A stretch of DNA of 64,000 nucleotides from Mycolicibacterium insubricum (GCF_010731615.1 NZ_AP022618.1:4216001-4280000); one strand, 5' to 3'. Shown: positions 36,734-46,805, counted from the stretch's first letter. Notes: generated from the letters alone by a model not told the origin. A program made the numbers and translations.

Positions 36734-36982
36734 ATGAAACTGCAGTTGAAAGCCTGTTCGGGGGTGTTGCTGGCGGCCGCCGCCGCGACGGCGATCGCAC
36801 TGGCACCGAGCGCCTCGGCGGGCCCGTGTGAGGTGACCGGCGCCGGTGGCGGCATGGAGGGCGGACAGACCACGGTCTGTGAGTCACCCGGCAACGTCCA
36901 GATCGACTCCCGTCCCTCGGTGTACCCGACCGAACAGTTCGGCGGCATGTTCCCCTGGGATGACGGCATGTTTGTGATGTAG
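36734..36982 (+). CDS. Small exported protein with one Cys pair
   Basis: An 82-residue precursor. Residues 1-29 are a classical signal peptide (MKLQLKACSGVLLAAAAAT, hydrophobic core, cleavage probably after ASA). The mature part of about 53 residues begins GPCEVTGAGGGMEGGQTTV and contains two Cys likely to form a disulfide, then a Pro/Tyr/Trp-rich tail ending DDGMFVM. GAAAGG lies before the ATG, which is preferred over an upstream in-frame ATG. It is 31 bases after the reductase gene and is followed by a terminator. No function is known to me. Confidence 0.7.
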   Translation: MKLQLKACSGVLLAAAAATAIALAPSASAGPCEVTGAGGGMEGGQTTVCESPGNVQIDSRPSVYPTEQFGGMFPWDDGMFVM

Positions 36983-36995
36983 CTGCGTCCCGTTT

Positions 36996-37029
36996 CCGCC
37001 CCCCACGGCCCCGGTGCCGCGGGGGGCGG
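36996..37029 (+). terminator. Hairpin terminator between the small exported protein and mntH
   Basis: CCGCCCCCC (36996-37004) pairs perfectly with GGGGGGCGG (37021-37029), and CGGC/GCCG extends the stem inside. TAACTTTTCTC follows, a modest T-rich tail. It ends 14 bases before the mntH GTG, so it could also act as an attenuator or hide the mntH ribosome site. Confidence 0.55.
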
Positions 37030-37043
37030 TAACTTTTCTCCCG

Positions 37044-38288
37044 GTGACCCCCAATCCGACATCGCCGCGCGCGCGCCGCGGGCCCCGGCTGCCTGCCCTC
37101 TATCTGCTGGGGCCGGCGTTCGTGGCGGCGATCGCCTACGTCGATCCGGGCAATGTCGCGGCCAACGTCAGCGCGGGGTCCCAGTTCGGTTTCCTGCTGC
37201 TGTGGGTGATCGTGGTGGCCAACGTGATGGCCGGCCTGGTGCAGTACCTGTCGGCCAAACTCGGCCTGGTGACCGGCACCACCCTGCCGGAGGCGATCGC
37301 TGCGCGCAGCGGCACCGCGGCCCGGATCGGGTTCTGGGCGCAGGCCGAGCTGGTGGCGGTGGCCACCGATCTGGCAGAGGTGGTCGGCGGCGCGCTGGCG
37401 TTGTACCTGCTGTTCGGGCTGCCCCTGCTGGCCGGCGGCGTCGTCACCGGAGCGGTGTCGCTGCTGTTGCTGGTGGTGCAGGACCGTCGCGGTCAGCGGA
37501 CCTTCGAGCGGGTGATCAGCGGGTTGCTGCTGGTGATCGCGATCGGCTTCCTGTCCAGCCTGTTCGTCGACCCGCCCGCGCCGGCGGACATGGCATCCGG
37601 CCTGGTTCCCCGGTTCGACGGCCTCGAGTCCATCCTGCTGGCCGCCGCGATCCTGGGCGCGACGGTGATGCCGCACGCGGTGTACCTGCACTCCGGGCTG
37701 GTGATCGACCGGCACGGCCGGTTCGAGCCCGGGCCGAAGCGGACCCGGCTGCTGGCCGCCACCCGCTGGGACGTGGTGCTGGCGATGCTGATCGCCGGCG
37801 CGGTGAACATCGCCATGCTGCTGGTGGCCGCGACCCATCTGCAGGGGCGTCCGGACACCGACTCCATCGAGGGCGCCTACGCCGCGGTTCGTGACTCACT
37901 CGGCCCGACGGTGGCGCTGCTGTTCGCCGTCGGCCTGCTGGCCTCGGGCCTGGCGTCGAGTTCGATCGGCGCCTACGCCGGCGCGATGATCATGGACGGC
38001 ATGCTGAAAGTGTCTGTGCCGCTTCTGGTCAGACGGTTCGTGACGCTACTGCCGGCGATCGTTGTGCTGGCCCTGCACGTCGATCCCAGCCGCGCGCTGG
38101 TGCTCTCGCAAGTGGCGCTGTCGTTCGGCATCCCGTTCGCGGTGCTGCCGTTGATCCGTTTGACCAGCGACCGCGCCCTGATGGGCGACGACGTCAACCA
38201 CCGGATCAGCACCGTTCTCGGCTGGCTGGTGGCGATCGTCATCTCGGTGCTGAACCTGGTGCTCGTCTACCAAACCTTCGCCGGTTGA
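37044..38288 (+). CDS. mntH: Nramp-family Mn2+/Fe2+ transporter
   Basis: Proton-coupled divalent metal importer with about 11 membrane helices, 414 residues. Metal-binding motifs are in place: DPGN in AYVDPGNVAANVSAG (helix 1, residues 34-37) and MPHAVYLHS (helix 6). The GTG at MTPNPTSPRARR is chosen since an earlier in-frame GTG falls within the hairpin. Matches Rv0924c in H37Rv. MntR-type control would be expected but I did not see a clear operator; the only striking element is the hairpin directly upstream. The following LLM oxidoreductase gene is 21 bases away and may be co-transcribed. Confidence 0.93.
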   Translation: MTPNPTSPRARRGPRLPALYLLGPAFVAAIAYVDPGNVAANVSAGSQFGFLLLWVIVVANVMAGLVQYLSAKLGLVTGTTLPEAIAARSGTAARIGFWAQAELVAVATDLAEVVGGALALYLLFGLPLLAGGVVTGAVSLLLLVVQDRRGQRTFERVISGLLLVIAIGFLSSLFVDPPAPADMASGLVPRFDGLESILLAAAILGATVMPHAVYLHSGLVIDRHGRFEPGPKRTRLLAATRWDVVLAMLIAGAVNIAMLLVAATHLQGRPDTDSIEGAYAAVRDSLGPTVALLFAVGLLASGLASSSIGAYAGAMIMDGMLKVSVPLLVRRFVTLLPAIVVLALHVDPSRALVLSQVALSFGIPFAVLPLIRLTSDRALMGDDVNHRISTVLGWLVAIVISVLNLVLVYQTFAG

Positions 38289-38309
38289 GCCACGCGTAAC
38301 ATCGGCGCC

Positions 38310-39119
38310 GTGAGCAAGGACTTCCGTTTCGGTGTCGGCTTGCGCGCAGTGCGCTCGTTACGGGAGTGGACCGAATCGGTCCGCCGCTGCGAGGACCTCG
38401 GGTACGACGTGCTCAACGTGCCCGACCACCTCGGGGCGATCGCGCCGTTCCCCGCACTGGCCGCGGCGGCGGCGGTCACCAACCGCATCCGGTTGGGCAC
38501 CTTCGTGCTCAACGCCTGCTTCTACAAGCCGGCGCTGCTCGCCCGCGACGCCGCCGACCTGGCCATCCTCAGCGACGGCCGGTTGGACCTCGGCCTGGGC
38601 GCCGGCTACGTCGCCGAGGAGTTCACAGCCGCGGAGCTGCCGTTCCCCCCGGCGGGGGCCCGGGTCGACTACCTCGAGCACGTCGCCGATCACCTGCGCC
38701 GAGAGCTGCCCGAACTGCCGCTGCTGATCGCCGGCAACGGTCCTCGGGTACTGACCGTTGCGGCCCGGCACGCCCAGTTGATCGGCCTGACCGGCTCCGA
38801 TGAGGCTCCCGGCCTGGCCGGCCGCATCGGCTGGGTCCGCGAGGCGGCCGGCGAACGGTTTGACGATCTGGTGCTGAATCTGGCGATTACCGCCGTACCG
38901 ACCGATTCGTCAGGGTTGGCAAACCTATCTTTGACTCGGCGGTTCTCACCGGGACGCACCGACGAGCAGCTGCTGGCGATGCCCAGCGTACTGTCCGGGT
39001 CACCCGCGGAAATGGCCGATAACCTGCGCGGATACCGTGACCGATACGGCCTGACCTACTTCACCGTGCAGGGTGAGCACGCCGCGGCATTCGCCCCGGT
39101 GATCGAAATTCTCCGCTAA
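38310..39119 (+). CDS. LLM-class F420-dependent oxidoreductase
   Basis: Luciferase-like protein of 269 residues with GTG start. Segments FRFGVGLRAVRSLREWTESV, NVPDHLGAIAPFPALAAAA, TNRIRLGTFVLNACFYKPAL and GRLDLGLGAGYVAEEF fit the F420-dependent family that includes the mycobacterial TIGR03621 group. The C-terminal half is shorter than in many members. It follows mntH by 21 bases. Substrate is unknown and no cofactor-specific residue was assigned by eye. Different in sequence from the two other LLM proteins in the window. Confidence 0.8.
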   Translation: MSKDFRFGVGLRAVRSLREWTESVRRCEDLGYDVLNVPDHLGAIAPFPALAAAAAVTNRIRLGTFVLNACFYKPALLARDAADLAILSDGRLDLGLGAGYVAEEFTAAELPFPPAGARVDYLEHVADHLRRELPELPLLIAGNGPRVLTVAARHAQLIGLTGSDEAPGLAGRIGWVREAAGERFDDLVLNLAITAVPTDSSGLANLSLTRRFSPGRTDEQLLAMPSVLSGSPAEMADNLRGYRDRYGLTYFTVQGEHAAAFAPVIEILR

Positions 39120-39243
39120 CTTTTTCGGTGGGTTTTGTGCGCCGAATCGTGATTTCGGCACGGTGTGATTGCGCGCACGTATTCGACAATTAACCTGAAG
39201 TTGTGGCACCGTTTGATTACACGGATCGATCGGAGGCCCTTCG

Positions 39244-39366
39244 ATGAGCGATTTTGTCAACAAGGCCGTGACCTGGGTACGGACCGGCTACCCCGCCGAG
39301 GCACCACGCCACGGCTACCTGCCCCTGCTGGCACTGGCGCCCCGGCGCCCAACGCCGAACTTCTAG
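39244..39366 (+). pseudogene. Truncated DUF3349 gene remnant (40 codons)
   Basis: Forty codons beginning MSDFVNKAVTWVRTGYPAE and ending LALAPRRPTPNF. The pattern FVNKAVTWVRTGYP..AP...YLPLLAL..RR matches the first 38 residues of DUF3349 proteins, which are usually about 100 residues. It stops at TAG where the family continues RRLTDDEV; no rest of the domain follows, because the convergent quinone reductase gene ends 31 bases later. A strong GGAGG ribosome site is kept 8 bases before the ATG. It is either a decayed gene or a short peptide gene derived from one. Confidence 0.7.
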
Positions 39367-39397
39367 AATCTGCGGCCGTACCCGGCCCCCGGATCAC

Positions 39398-40384
39398 TCA
39401 CCGCTCAACCCGAACGACGGTTTTCCCGACGCCGCCGCCGCTATACATCTGCGCGCAGGCGTCGGGGATCTCGTCGAACGCAATGATCGACGACGGGGCG
39501 ACCGGCAGCCGGCCCTGCCGGTACCAACCGAACAGCGTCGCGAAATTCGCGTGGTTCATCTGCGGGTCCCGGACCGCCGACATCCCGAACGCCACCCCGA
39601 TCATCGAGATGGATTTGATCAGCGCGTAGTTGGCCGGCATCACCGGGATCCCGCCCGCCGCGAAGCCGATGACCAGGTATCGGCCGTTCCAGGCCAGGCA
39701 CCGGCGCGCCTGCTCGAACAGCGCCCCGCCGACGGGATCGAACAGCACGTCGACACCGTCGCCGCCGGTCACCGTCATCACCTGCTCGCGCAGATCGTGC
39801 TTGCCGTAGTTGACGGCCTCGGTGGCGCCGAAGCCCTGGGCGAACGCGCACTTCTGCGCGCTGGACGCCGCGGCAATCACCCGGGCGCCCATCATGGACG
39901 CCACGGCGACCGCCGCGCTGCCGCAACCGCCGGCCGCGCCGAGTACCAGCACGGTCTCCCCCGGCTGGATCTGGCCGCGCTGCCGCAGCGCGTGCATCGC
40001 CGTCCCGTAGACCATGCCGAAGCCGGCGGCCTCCTCGAAGCTCATCTCGTCGGGGATCACGTGGACCTGCTGGGCGGCCGGATCCACCACGATCTGGTCG
40101 GCGAAGGCGCCCAGACCGCCGATGGTCAGCACCCGGTCCCCCACCGTCAGCCCGGTAACACCGGGACCGACCTCCACGATCACCCCGGCGGCCTCGCTGC
40201 CCGGAACGAACGGCGGCTCCACCTGCAGCTGGTACTTGCCGCGGGTGATCAACGTGTCCGGGTAGTTCAACGACACCGCGTGAATCGCGATGCGAACCCG
40301 GCCGGGACCGCATTCGGGTTCCGGGAGTTCGCGCAGTTCCAGACCGGCTTCACCGGTGAGGCTGGTTGCCACCCAGGCCTTCAT
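39398..40384 (-). CDS. NADPH:quinone oxidoreductase, MDR superfamily
   Basis: Zinc-free medium-chain reductase of 328 residues. MKAWVATSLTGEAGLELREL starts the GroES-like domain (SLNYPDTLITRGKYQ is typical QOR), and VLVLGAAGGCGSAAVAVAS is the NADPH Gly-rich loop. FDPVGGALFEQA and GFAAGGIPVMPANYALIK follow the QOR pattern. No structural zinc Cys cluster is present. GGAG lies 12 bases before the ATG at MKAWVA; an in-frame extension upstream is not supported. Usually oxidises NADPH with quinones or enones. Convergent with the DUF3349 remnant. Confidence 0.85.
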   Translation of the reverse strand: MKAWVATSLTGEAGLELRELPEPECGPGRVRIAIHAVSLNYPDTLITRGKYQLQVEPPFVPGSEAAGVIVEVGPGVTGLTVGDRVLTIGGLGAFADQIVVDPAAQQVHVIPDEMSFEEAAGFGMVYGTAMHALRQRGQIQPGETVLVLGAAGGCGSAAVAVASMMGARVIAAASSAQKCAFAQGFGATEAVNYGKHDLREQVMTVTGGDGVDVLFDPVGGALFEQARRCLAWNGRYLVIGFAAGGIPVMPANYALIKSISMIGVAFGMSAVRDPQMNHANFATLFGWYRQGRLPVAPSSIIAFDEIPDACAQMYSGGGVGKTVVRVER

Positions 40385-40655
40385 CTTCTCGCTCCGTCCG
40401 TTCACGGGTACGTCCCGCCGCGCCGCCGATGGACGCGACCCCGAGCCAGTGGGCTGCGACTCGGGCACTACCGGACACCAACCATGCGGCACCGGCACGC
40501 CTCCCGTCGCCGAAACCGGTGGAATCTAAGAGGGTTTCTATAAAAACGCCCGCACCGATCGGATACTGCGCGACGGCGCAGACGTTTGCTTGACCGGGCA
40601 CCCACGCCGCGTTACGTTCCCGGAAATAATTGTCACGTTCAGCGATTGGCGGGTC

Positions 40656-41630
40656 ATGTTCACGCTTCGATTCGACATGCGGGCCCCACAGATCGGCGCC
40701 CCGGCGACCGACCTCTACGCGGCGGCGCTGGGCATGTGCGCGTGGGCCGAGACCCGGGGCTGTATTGCGGCCGTCATCTGCGAGCACCACGTCTCCGAGG
40801 ACGGCTATCTGCCCACGCCGACCGTCCTGGCGTCGGCGATCGCCGCCCGCACGCAGCGGCTGGCGCTGAACCTGGTGGTCATCCTGCCGTTCTACGACCC
40901 GGTCCGGCTCGCCGAGGAGATGGTGGTCCTCGACATCATCAGCAAGGGCCGGGCGTCGTATGTGTTCGGCCTCGGGTACCGGCCCGAGGAGTACGAGCTG
41001 TTCGGGCTGGACATCACCGCGCGCGGGCGCATCGCGGACCGCAACCTCGGTGTGCTCCGGCCCCTGGTGGCCGGCCGAGAAGCCGAGATCGACGGCCGGC
41101 GGGTGCAGATCACGCCGGCGCCGCACACGCCCGGCGGCCCCATGATGATGTGGGGCGGTGGGTCGATGGCGGCTGCCCGGCGCGCCGGGCGTTATGGGCT
41201 GCCCCTGCTCGCGCAGACCAACCTGCCCGGCATGCGGGAGGCTTACGAGGCCGCCTGCCGCGAGCACGGCAACCCCGTCGGCTTCGCCTTGCTGCCGGCC
41301 CGTGACACCCCGTCGGTGATGTTCGTGGCCGATGACGTGGACGCCGCCTGGCAGGAACTGGGTCCGCATCTGCTGCACGACGCCAGCACCTACGCGGGGT
41401 GGAATCCGGGCAACCAGACCTCGGCCGGGTTCACCCACGTCGAGACGATCGAAGAACTCCGCGCAACGTCCCGGTCACACCGGATCCTCAGCGTCGACGA
41501 GACCGTCGCGCATCTGCGGGCCGGCGGCATGCTGAACCTGTCACCGCTGTGCGGCGGGACGCCTCCGGAGATCGCCTGGCCGTATCTGCAGCGGGTGGTC
41601 GACGAGGTGCTGCCCGCGGTTTCCGGGTAG
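40656..41630 (+). CDS. LLM-class flavin/F420-dependent oxidoreductase
   Basis: A 324-residue luciferase-like protein, unlike the other two in the window. Marks are FDMRAPQIGAPATDLYAAAL, IAAVICEHHVSEDGYLPTPT, ALNLVVILPFYDPVRLAEEM, GRASYVFGLGYRPEEYELFG and PGGPMMMWGGGSMAAARRA. The start is uncertain: MFTLRFDMRAP is preferred as the barrel begins there, though the frame is open to 40590. The 271-base divergent gap to the quinone reductase gene contains no further gene. Substrate unknown. Confidence 0.78.
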   Translation: MFTLRFDMRAPQIGAPATDLYAAALGMCAWAETRGCIAAVICEHHVSEDGYLPTPTVLASAIAARTQRLALNLVVILPFYDPVRLAEEMVVLDIISKGRASYVFGLGYRPEEYELFGLDITARGRIADRNLGVLRPLVAGREAEIDGRRVQITPAPHTPGGPMMMWGGGSMAAARRAGRYGLPLLAQTNLPGMREAYEAACREHGNPVGFALLPARDTPSVMFVADDVDAAWQELGPHLLHDASTYAGWNPGNQTSAGFTHVETIEELRATSRSHRILSVDETVAHLRAGGMLNLSPLCGGTPPEIAWPYLQRVVDEVLPAVSG

Positions 41631-41819
41631 CCAAGACGGCCGTGCGAAGGTTCCCGGGTCTGGCATGGTTGAGAGCGTGGCGACGATGTCCGCGATCACC
41701 AAACGCTATGCGGGACAGCTTCGCCGAAGCCCGGCCGCGCCCCAATTCCGCGGTTTCGCCGCTCGCCGACTACCATGAGGCATCCCTATGGGTGTTCCAC
41801 CTGTTGCGATCCGTCGCAC

Positions 41820-41892
41820 GCCCCCGTAGCTCAGGGGATAGAGCACGGCTCTCCTAAAGCCGGTGTCGCATGTTCGAATCATGCCGGGGGCA
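41820..41892 (+). tRNA. tRNA-Arg (anticodon CCU)
   Basis: Full cloverleaf of 73 bases. Acceptor arms GCCCCCG (41820-41826) and CGGGGGC (41885-41891) pair perfectly; the discriminator base is A. The D-arm includes TAGCTCAGGGGATAGAGC. The anticodon stem GGCT/AGCC holds loop CTCCTAA, giving anticodon CCT, which reads AGG. The T-arm contains GCATGTTCGAATCATGC. CCA is not encoded. No integrase or duplicated tRNA end is seen nearby. Confidence 0.95.
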
Positions 41893-41976
41893 CGAAATCT
41901 GCACGACCTCGGCTGATGCTTGACGTTTTCCCTTCGGCCGACGCCCGCCGGTGTTTCGGCCACCCGCGCCCGCCGG

Positions 41977-43137
41977 TTACAGACCCATCTGGCGGGCGAT
42001 GATCATCAGCTGGACTTCCGTTGTGCCCTCGCCGATCTCCAGGATCTTGCTGTCGCGGTAGTGGCGCGCGACGGCGTATTCGTTCATGAACCCGTAGCCG
42101 CCGTGGATCTGGGTGGCGTCGCGGGCATTGTCCATGGCGGCCTCGCTGGCCACCAGCTTGGCCACCGCGGCCTCGGTCTTGAACGGCTTGCCGGCCAGCA
42201 TCAGGGCCGCGGCGTCGTAGTAGGCGGTGCGGGCGGCCTGGGCGCGAACCTGCATGCGGGCCAGCTTGAACTCGATGGCCTGGTATTTGCCGATCGGCCG
42301 GCCGAACGCCGAGCGTTCCTTGGCGTAGCGCACGCTCTCGTCGACGCAGCCCTGCGCGACCCCCACCGACAGCGCCGCGATCGCGATCCGGCCCTCGTCG
42401 AGAATGCGCAGGAAGTTCGCGTAGCCGCGGCCGCGTTCGCCGAGCAGGTTCTCCTCGGGTACCCGGACGTCGTCGAAACTCAGCGGGTGGGTGTCCGACG
42501 CGTTCCAGCCGACCTTGTCGTAGGCGGGTCCGGCGGTGAATCCCTTGGTCGGCACCGGAACCAGGATCGAGGAGATCTCCGGCCGGTCCGGGGTTCCGCC
42601 GGTCACCGCGGTGACGGTCACCAGGCGGGTGATGTCGGTGCCGGAGTTGGTGATGAACTGCTTGGAGCCGTTGATCACCCAGTGCCCGTCGTCGAGGCGG
42701 GCGGTGGTCTTGGTGGCCCCGGCGTCGCTGCCGCCGCCGGCCTCCGTCAGCCCGAACGCACCCAGCGCGGTACCGCTGGTCAGCAGCGGCAGCCACTGCT
42801 GCTTCTGGTCCTCGTTGCCGAACCGGTAGATCGGCATCGCGCCGAGGGATACCCCGGCTTCCAGGGTGATGGCGACACTCTGGTCGACCTTGCCGAGTTC
42901 CTCCAGCGCCAAACACAGCGCGAAGTAGTCACCACCCATGCCGCCGTAGGACTCGGGGAACGGCAGGCCGAACAGTCCCATCTCGGCCATCCCGGCGACC
43001 ACCTCGTACGGGAAGCTGTGCTCGGCATCGTGTTTGGCCGCGACCGGGGCGACGACGGATTGAGCGAAGTCGCGGACGGTGCGGGCGAGCTGCGCGTACT
43101 CGTCGGGCAGGTTTCCGGTGGACAGATAGTCAGGCAT
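41977..43137 (-). CDS. fadE19: Acyl-CoA dehydrogenase, isovaleryl-CoA type (FadE19-like)
   Basis: A 386-residue flavoenzyme. [20 protein letters not shown] starts it; [20 protein letters not shown] is the middle domain FAD/substrate loop; [18 protein letters not shown] and [20 protein letters not shown] follow, and [20 protein letters not shown] and [17 protein letters not shown] complete the C-terminus. The ATG overlaps the accA stop by 8 bases. With accA-accD on the same strand this is the layout of accD1-accA1-fadE19 (Rv2502c-Rv2500c), the leucine pathway in M. tuberculosis (isovaleryl-CoA to 3-methylcrotonyl-CoA and its carboxylation). Fit to FadE13 is also possible. Confidence 0.8.
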   Translation of the reverse strand: MPDYLSTGNLPDEYAQLARTVRDFAQSVVAPVAAKHDAEHSFPYEVVAGMAEMGLFGLPFPESYGGMGGDYFALCLALEELGKVDQSVAITLEAGVSLGAMPIYRFGNEDQKQQWLPLLTSGTALGAFGLTEAGGGSDAGATKTTARLDDGHWVINGSKQFITNSGTDITRLVTVTAVTGGTPDRPEISSILVPVPTKGFTAGPAYDKVGWNASDTHPLSFDDVRVPEENLLGERGRGYANFLRILDEGRIAIAALSVGVAQGCVDESVRYAKERSAFGRPIGKYQAIEFKLARMQVRAQAARTAYYDAAALMLAGKPFKTEAAVAKLVASEAAMDNARDATQIHGGYGFMNEYAVARHYRDSKILEIGEGTTEVQLMIIARQMGL

Positions 43138-45154
43138 TGGTCGCTTCCTCGCTGGTGGTGTCTGTGCTGGTGGTGTCTGTTGCGCTGATGCGGGCCAGCG
43201 GTTGGCCCACCTTGACCTGGTCCCCCACCGCGACGAGCACCTCGGCCACCCCGTCGACCGGTGCGGTCAGCGAGTGCTCCATCTTCATCGCCTCGACGAC
43301 GACGACGACCGCACCGGCGCTCAGCCGGTCGCCGGTCGCCGCGTTGACGGCCACCACGCTGCCGGGCATCGGGCTGACCAGTTCGGCGTCGCCGCTGTGC
43401 TCGTCGTCAGGGCGCACGGGTGCTTCCCGAACCTCCTCCAGGCGCACGACGCCCCGCGGCCCGGCCAGCCAGATCCGGTGATCGTCGACCGCGACTCGGT
43501 ACCCGACGCGCAGTCCACCGATCGTCACGGTCAACCGGTCTCCGTCGAGTTCGGCTGCCAGCGTGCGCTTTTCGCCGTCCTCCACGTTTGCCGTCGCCGA
43601 TTCCGGGGTTCCGGTGATGCGGACGTGTTCGGTGCGGTCGTGTGCCTGCAGCCGGGTCACGGTCGGCGCGTGCGCTCCGACGCGCCAGCCGTTGGGCCGG
43701 GTCCATAGGTCATCGGCGCTGCCGGCCCAGTACTGCAGCCAACGATGTGCCGCGGCCGCCACGAATTCGTCGTCGGAGGTCTGCGGCGGCGCGTAGTCCG
43801 CCAGCCGCCGGTCCAGCAGCCCGGTGTCCAGGCGGCCCGCGGCCACGTCGTCGTCGTGCAGCAGGAACCGCAGGAAGTCGACGTTGGTGACCACCCCGAG
43901 CACCTCGGTGTCGGCGAGCGCGGTGTCGAGCCCGGCGAGCGCCGCCGCCCGATCGGGGCCGTGCGCGATGATCTTGGCGAGCATCGGGTCGTAGTCGCTG
44001 CCCACCACGGTGCCGGCGCGAATCCCGGAGTCCACCCGGACGTCCTTGCCTGCGGGCTCGGCCAGGTCCAAAACCGTCCCGCCGGTGGGCAGGAACCCGT
44101 TGCCGGGATCCTCCGCGTACACGCGCGCCTCGATGGCGTGCCCGTCGAGCACGATGTCGTCCTGGGTGGCGGTGAGCTGCTCGCCGGCGGCGATCCGGAC
44201 CTGCCATTCCACCAGGTCCCATCCGGTGACCATCTCGGTCACCGGGTGTTCCACCTGCAGCCGGGTGTTCATCTCCATGAAGAAGAATTCATCGGGCGCG
44301 TCGGCGGAGACGATGAACTCGACGGTGCCCGCGCCGACATAGTCGACGCTGCGCGCGGTGTCGCAGGCCGCCTTGCCGATCCGCGCCCGGGTTTCGGGGT
44401 CCAGCAGCGCCGACGGCGCCTCCTCGATGACCTTCTGGTGGCGGCGCTGCAGGCTGCATTCCCGCTCGCCCAGATGCAACACGTTGCCGTGACGATCGGC
44501 CAGCACCTGAACCTCGATGTGACGCGGGCGCAGCACGAACCGTTCCAGGAACAGGGTGTCGTCGCCGAACGCCGCCGCGGATTCACGACGGGCACCGAGG
44601 AGTGCGGCGGGCAACTCGCTGGGCTCGGTGACCAGTCGCATGCCCTTGCCGCCACCGCCGGCGGACGGTTTGACCAGGACCGGGTAGCCGATCTCGGTGG
44701 CCGCGGCGATCAGCTCGGCATCGGTCAGGCCGGGGCGCGCAATGCCCGGCACCACCGGCACATTGAAGCCCGACACCACGTCCTTGGCGGTGATCTTGTC
44801 ACCCATGGTGGCGATCGCCGCGGCCGGCGGACCGATGAAGGTGATGCCCGCCTCGGCCAGTGCCGCCGCGAATTCGGCGTTCTCCGAAAGGAATCCGTAC
44901 CCGGGATGGACGGCCCGCGCGCCGGTGCGCCGTGCCGCGTCGACGACGGCGGGGATATTCAGGTAGCTCTGCCGGGCCGGGGCCGGGCCGAGCAGCACCG
45001 CGGTGTCGGCCTCGGCGACGTGCCGGGCACCGGCGTCGGCCTCGCTGTAGACCGCCACCGACCGGATGCCCAGCCGGCGTAGGGTGCGGATCACCCGGAC
45101 GGCGATCTCGCCGCGGTTGGCGATCAGGACGGTATCGAAAAGTGCGTTGCTCAC
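43130..45154 (-). CDS. accA1: Acyl-CoA carboxylase alpha subunit (biotin carboxylase plus BCCP)
   Basis: A 674-residue subunit that carboxylates its own biotin, probably within a 3-methylcrotonyl-CoA carboxylase. Biotin carboxylase part (about 1-450): [34 protein letters not shown] (ATP-grasp), [30 protein letters not shown] and [17 protein letters not shown]. Biotinyl domain at the C-terminus with EAMKMEHSL (biotin Lys about residue 624), followed by a Thr/Ser/Glu-rich tail. The GTG start (VSNALFDTV) follows the accD stop by 7 bases; an in-frame ATG further up lies within accD. It overlaps the fadE start by 8 bases. Confidence 0.9.
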   Translation of the reverse strand: MSNALFDTVLIANRGEIAVRVIRTLRRLGIRSVAVYSEADAGARHVAEADTAVLLGPAPARQSYLNIPAVVDAARRTGARAVHPGYGFLSENAEFAAALAEAGITFIGPPAAAIATMGDKITAKDVVSGFNVPVVPGIARPGLTDAELIAAATEIGYPVLVKPSAGGGGKGMRLVTEPSELPAALLGARRESAAAFGDDTLFLERFVLRPRHIEVQVLADRHGNVLHLGERECSLQRRHQKVIEEAPSALLDPETRARIGKAACDTARSVDYVGAGTVEFIVSADAPDEFFFMEMNTRLQVEHPVTEMVTGWDLVEWQVRIAAGEQLTATQDDIVLDGHAIEARVYAEDPGNGFLPTGGTVLDLAEPAGKDVRVDSGIRAGTVVGSDYDPMLAKIIAHGPDRAAALAGLDTALADTEVLGVVTNVDFLRFLLHDDDVAAGRLDTGLLDRRLADYAPPQTSDDEFVAAAAHRWLQYWAGSADDLWTRPNGWRVGAHAPTVTRLQAHDRTEHVRITGTPESATANVEDGEKRTLAAELDGDRLTVTIGGLRVGYRVAVDDHRIWLAGPRGVVRLEEVREAPVRPDDEHSGDAELVSPMPGSVVAVNAATGDRLSAGAVVVVVEAMKMEHSLTAPVDGVAEVLVAVGDQVKVGQPLARISATDTTSTDTTSEEATNA

Positions 45155-45161
45155 CGGTTCC

Positions 45162-46712
45162 TCACATCCTGAACACGCCGTAGGACACCGGTTCCACCGG
45201 TGCGTTTCCGGCGGCCGAAAGGGCCAGGCCCAAAACGGTTCTGGTGTCGGCCGGGTCGATGACGCCGTCGTCCCACAACCGGGCGGTCGAGTAGTACGGG
45301 TTGCCCTGGCCCTCGTACTGGGCACGAATCTGCGCCTTGAAGGCCTCTTCCTGCTCGGCGGTCATGTCGCCGCGAACGGTGGCCAGTACCGAGGCGGCCT
45401 GCTCGCCGCCCATCACCGAGATCCGGGCGTTGGGCCACATCCACAGGAATCTCGGCGAGTACGCCCGCCCGCACATCGAGTAGTTGCCCGCGCCGTAGGA
45501 ACCGCCGATCACCACGGTGAACTTGGGCACCCGCGCGCAGGCGACCGCGGTCACCATCTTGGCGCCGTGCTTGGCGATGCCGCCGGCCTCGTAGTCCCGG
45601 CCCACCATGAAGCCGGTGATGTTCTGCAGGAAGACCAGCGGCACCAGGCGTTTGTCGCACAGTTCGATGAAATGCGCGCCCTTCTGCGCGGATTCGCCGA
45701 ACAGCACACCGTTGTTGGCGATGATCCCGACGGGATGCCCGTGGATCCGGGCGAACCCGGTAACCAGAGTGGTGCCGTATTCGGCCTTGAACTCGCTGAA
45801 TTCGCCGCCGTCGACGATCCGGGTGATGACCTCGTGCACGTCGTAGGGCACCCGGGCGTCCACCGGAACCACGTCGTAGAGCTCGCTCTGGTCGGCGACC
45901 GAGTCGATCGTCTCGGCCACCTCCCACGGGCACGGGTTGCGCGGTCCCAGGGTCGCCACGATGCGCCGCACGATCCGCAGTGCGTCGCGGTCGTCGTGGG
46001 CCAGATGGTCGGCGACGCCGGAGACCTTCGAGTGCAGGTCACCGCCGCCGAGGTCCTCGGCGGTCACGATCTCGCCGGTGGCCGCCTTCACCAATGGTGG
46101 CCCGCCCAGGAAGATGGTGCCCTGGTTGCGCACGATGATCGCCTCGTCGCTCATCGCCGGGACGTAGGCACCACCGGCGGTACACGATCCGAGGACCGCC
46201 GCGATCTGGGCAATACCGGCCGCGCTCATCCTGGCCTGGTTGTAGAAGATCCGGCCGAAGTGCTCGCGGTCCGGGAACACCTCGTCCTGACGGGGCAGGA
46301 ACGCCCCACCGGAATCCACCAGGTAGATGCACGGCAGACTGTTCTGCCAGGCGATTTCCTGAGCGCGCAGGTGCTTCTTGACGGTGACCGGGTAGTAGGT
46401 CCCGCCCTTCACCGTCGCGTCGTTGGCGACGATCATGCACTCCCGCCCGGACACCCGGCCGATCCCGGCGATCATGCCCGCGCCGGGGCACTCGTCGTCG
46501 TACATGCCGCCGGCGGCCAGCGGGGCGATCTCCAGCAGCGGGCTGCCCGGGTCCAGCAGACCGTCCACCCGGTCGCGCGGCAGCAGTTTCCCGCGCCCGA
46601 CGTGGCGTTCCCGGGAGCGCTCGGACCCACCGCGCGCGGCGGTGGCCAGCTTCGCCCGCAATTGCTCCACCAGCTGCAGATGCTGCTCGCGGTTCGACGT
46701 ACCGGATGCCAT
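45162..46712 (-). CDS. accD1: Acyl-CoA carboxylase beta subunit (carboxyltransferase)
   Basis: A 516-residue carboxyltransferase that moves the carboxyl group from biotin to the acyl-CoA. Both crotonase-like domains are present: [39 protein letters not shown] and [18 protein letters not shown] segment ([19 protein letters not shown]) in the N-domain; [40 protein letters not shown] and [19 protein letters not shown] in the C-domain. MCGRAY and [11 protein letters not shown] fit methylcrotonyl-type beta subunits better than propionyl types. First gene of the accD-accA-fadE operon; the TetR operator region lies 20-62 bases before its ATG. Confidence 0.9.
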   Translation of the reverse strand: MASGTSNREQHLQLVEQLRAKLATAARGGSERSRERHVGRGKLLPRDRVDGLLDPGSPLLEIAPLAAGGMYDDECPGAGMIAGIGRVSGRECMIVANDATVKGGTYYPVTVKKHLRAQEIAWQNSLPCIYLVDSGGAFLPRQDEVFPDREHFGRIFYNQARMSAAGIAQIAAVLGSCTAGGAYVPAMSDEAIIVRNQGTIFLGGPPLVKAATGEIVTAEDLGGGDLHSKVSGVADHLAHDDRDALRIVRRIVATLGPRNPCPWEVAETIDSVADQSELYDVVPVDARVPYDVHEVITRIVDGGEFSEFKAEYGTTLVTGFARIHGHPVGIIANNGVLFGESAQKGAHFIELCDKRLVPLVFLQNITGFMVGRDYEAGGIAKHGAKMVTAVACARVPKFTVVIGGSYGAGNYSMCGRAYSPRFLWMWPNARISVMGGEQAASVLATVRGDMTAEQEEAFKAQIRAQYEGQGNPYYSTARLWDDGVIDPADTRTVLGLALSAAGNAPVEPVSYGVFRM

Positions 46713-46731
46713 TGCCGCCCGCCCTCAAGTC

Positions 46732-46774
46732 AGTTAATGATCACTAACTCGTGGTAGGTTAATATCGATTAACC
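46732..46774. promoter_or_regulatory. Two palindromic operators between accD and the TetR gene
   Basis: AGTTAATGATCACTAACT (46732-46749) is an 18-base palindrome with one mismatched pair. GGTTAATATCGATTAACC (46757-46774) has perfect seven-base arms GGTTAAT/ATTAACC around ATCG. Both share the GTTAAT half site and lie in a 93-base divergent gap, as expected for the adjacent TetR regulator controlling both directions. Confidence 0.75.
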
Positions 46775-46805
46775 GAAATGTCCAGGTGTGATTTCGGAGG
46801 TCGCG

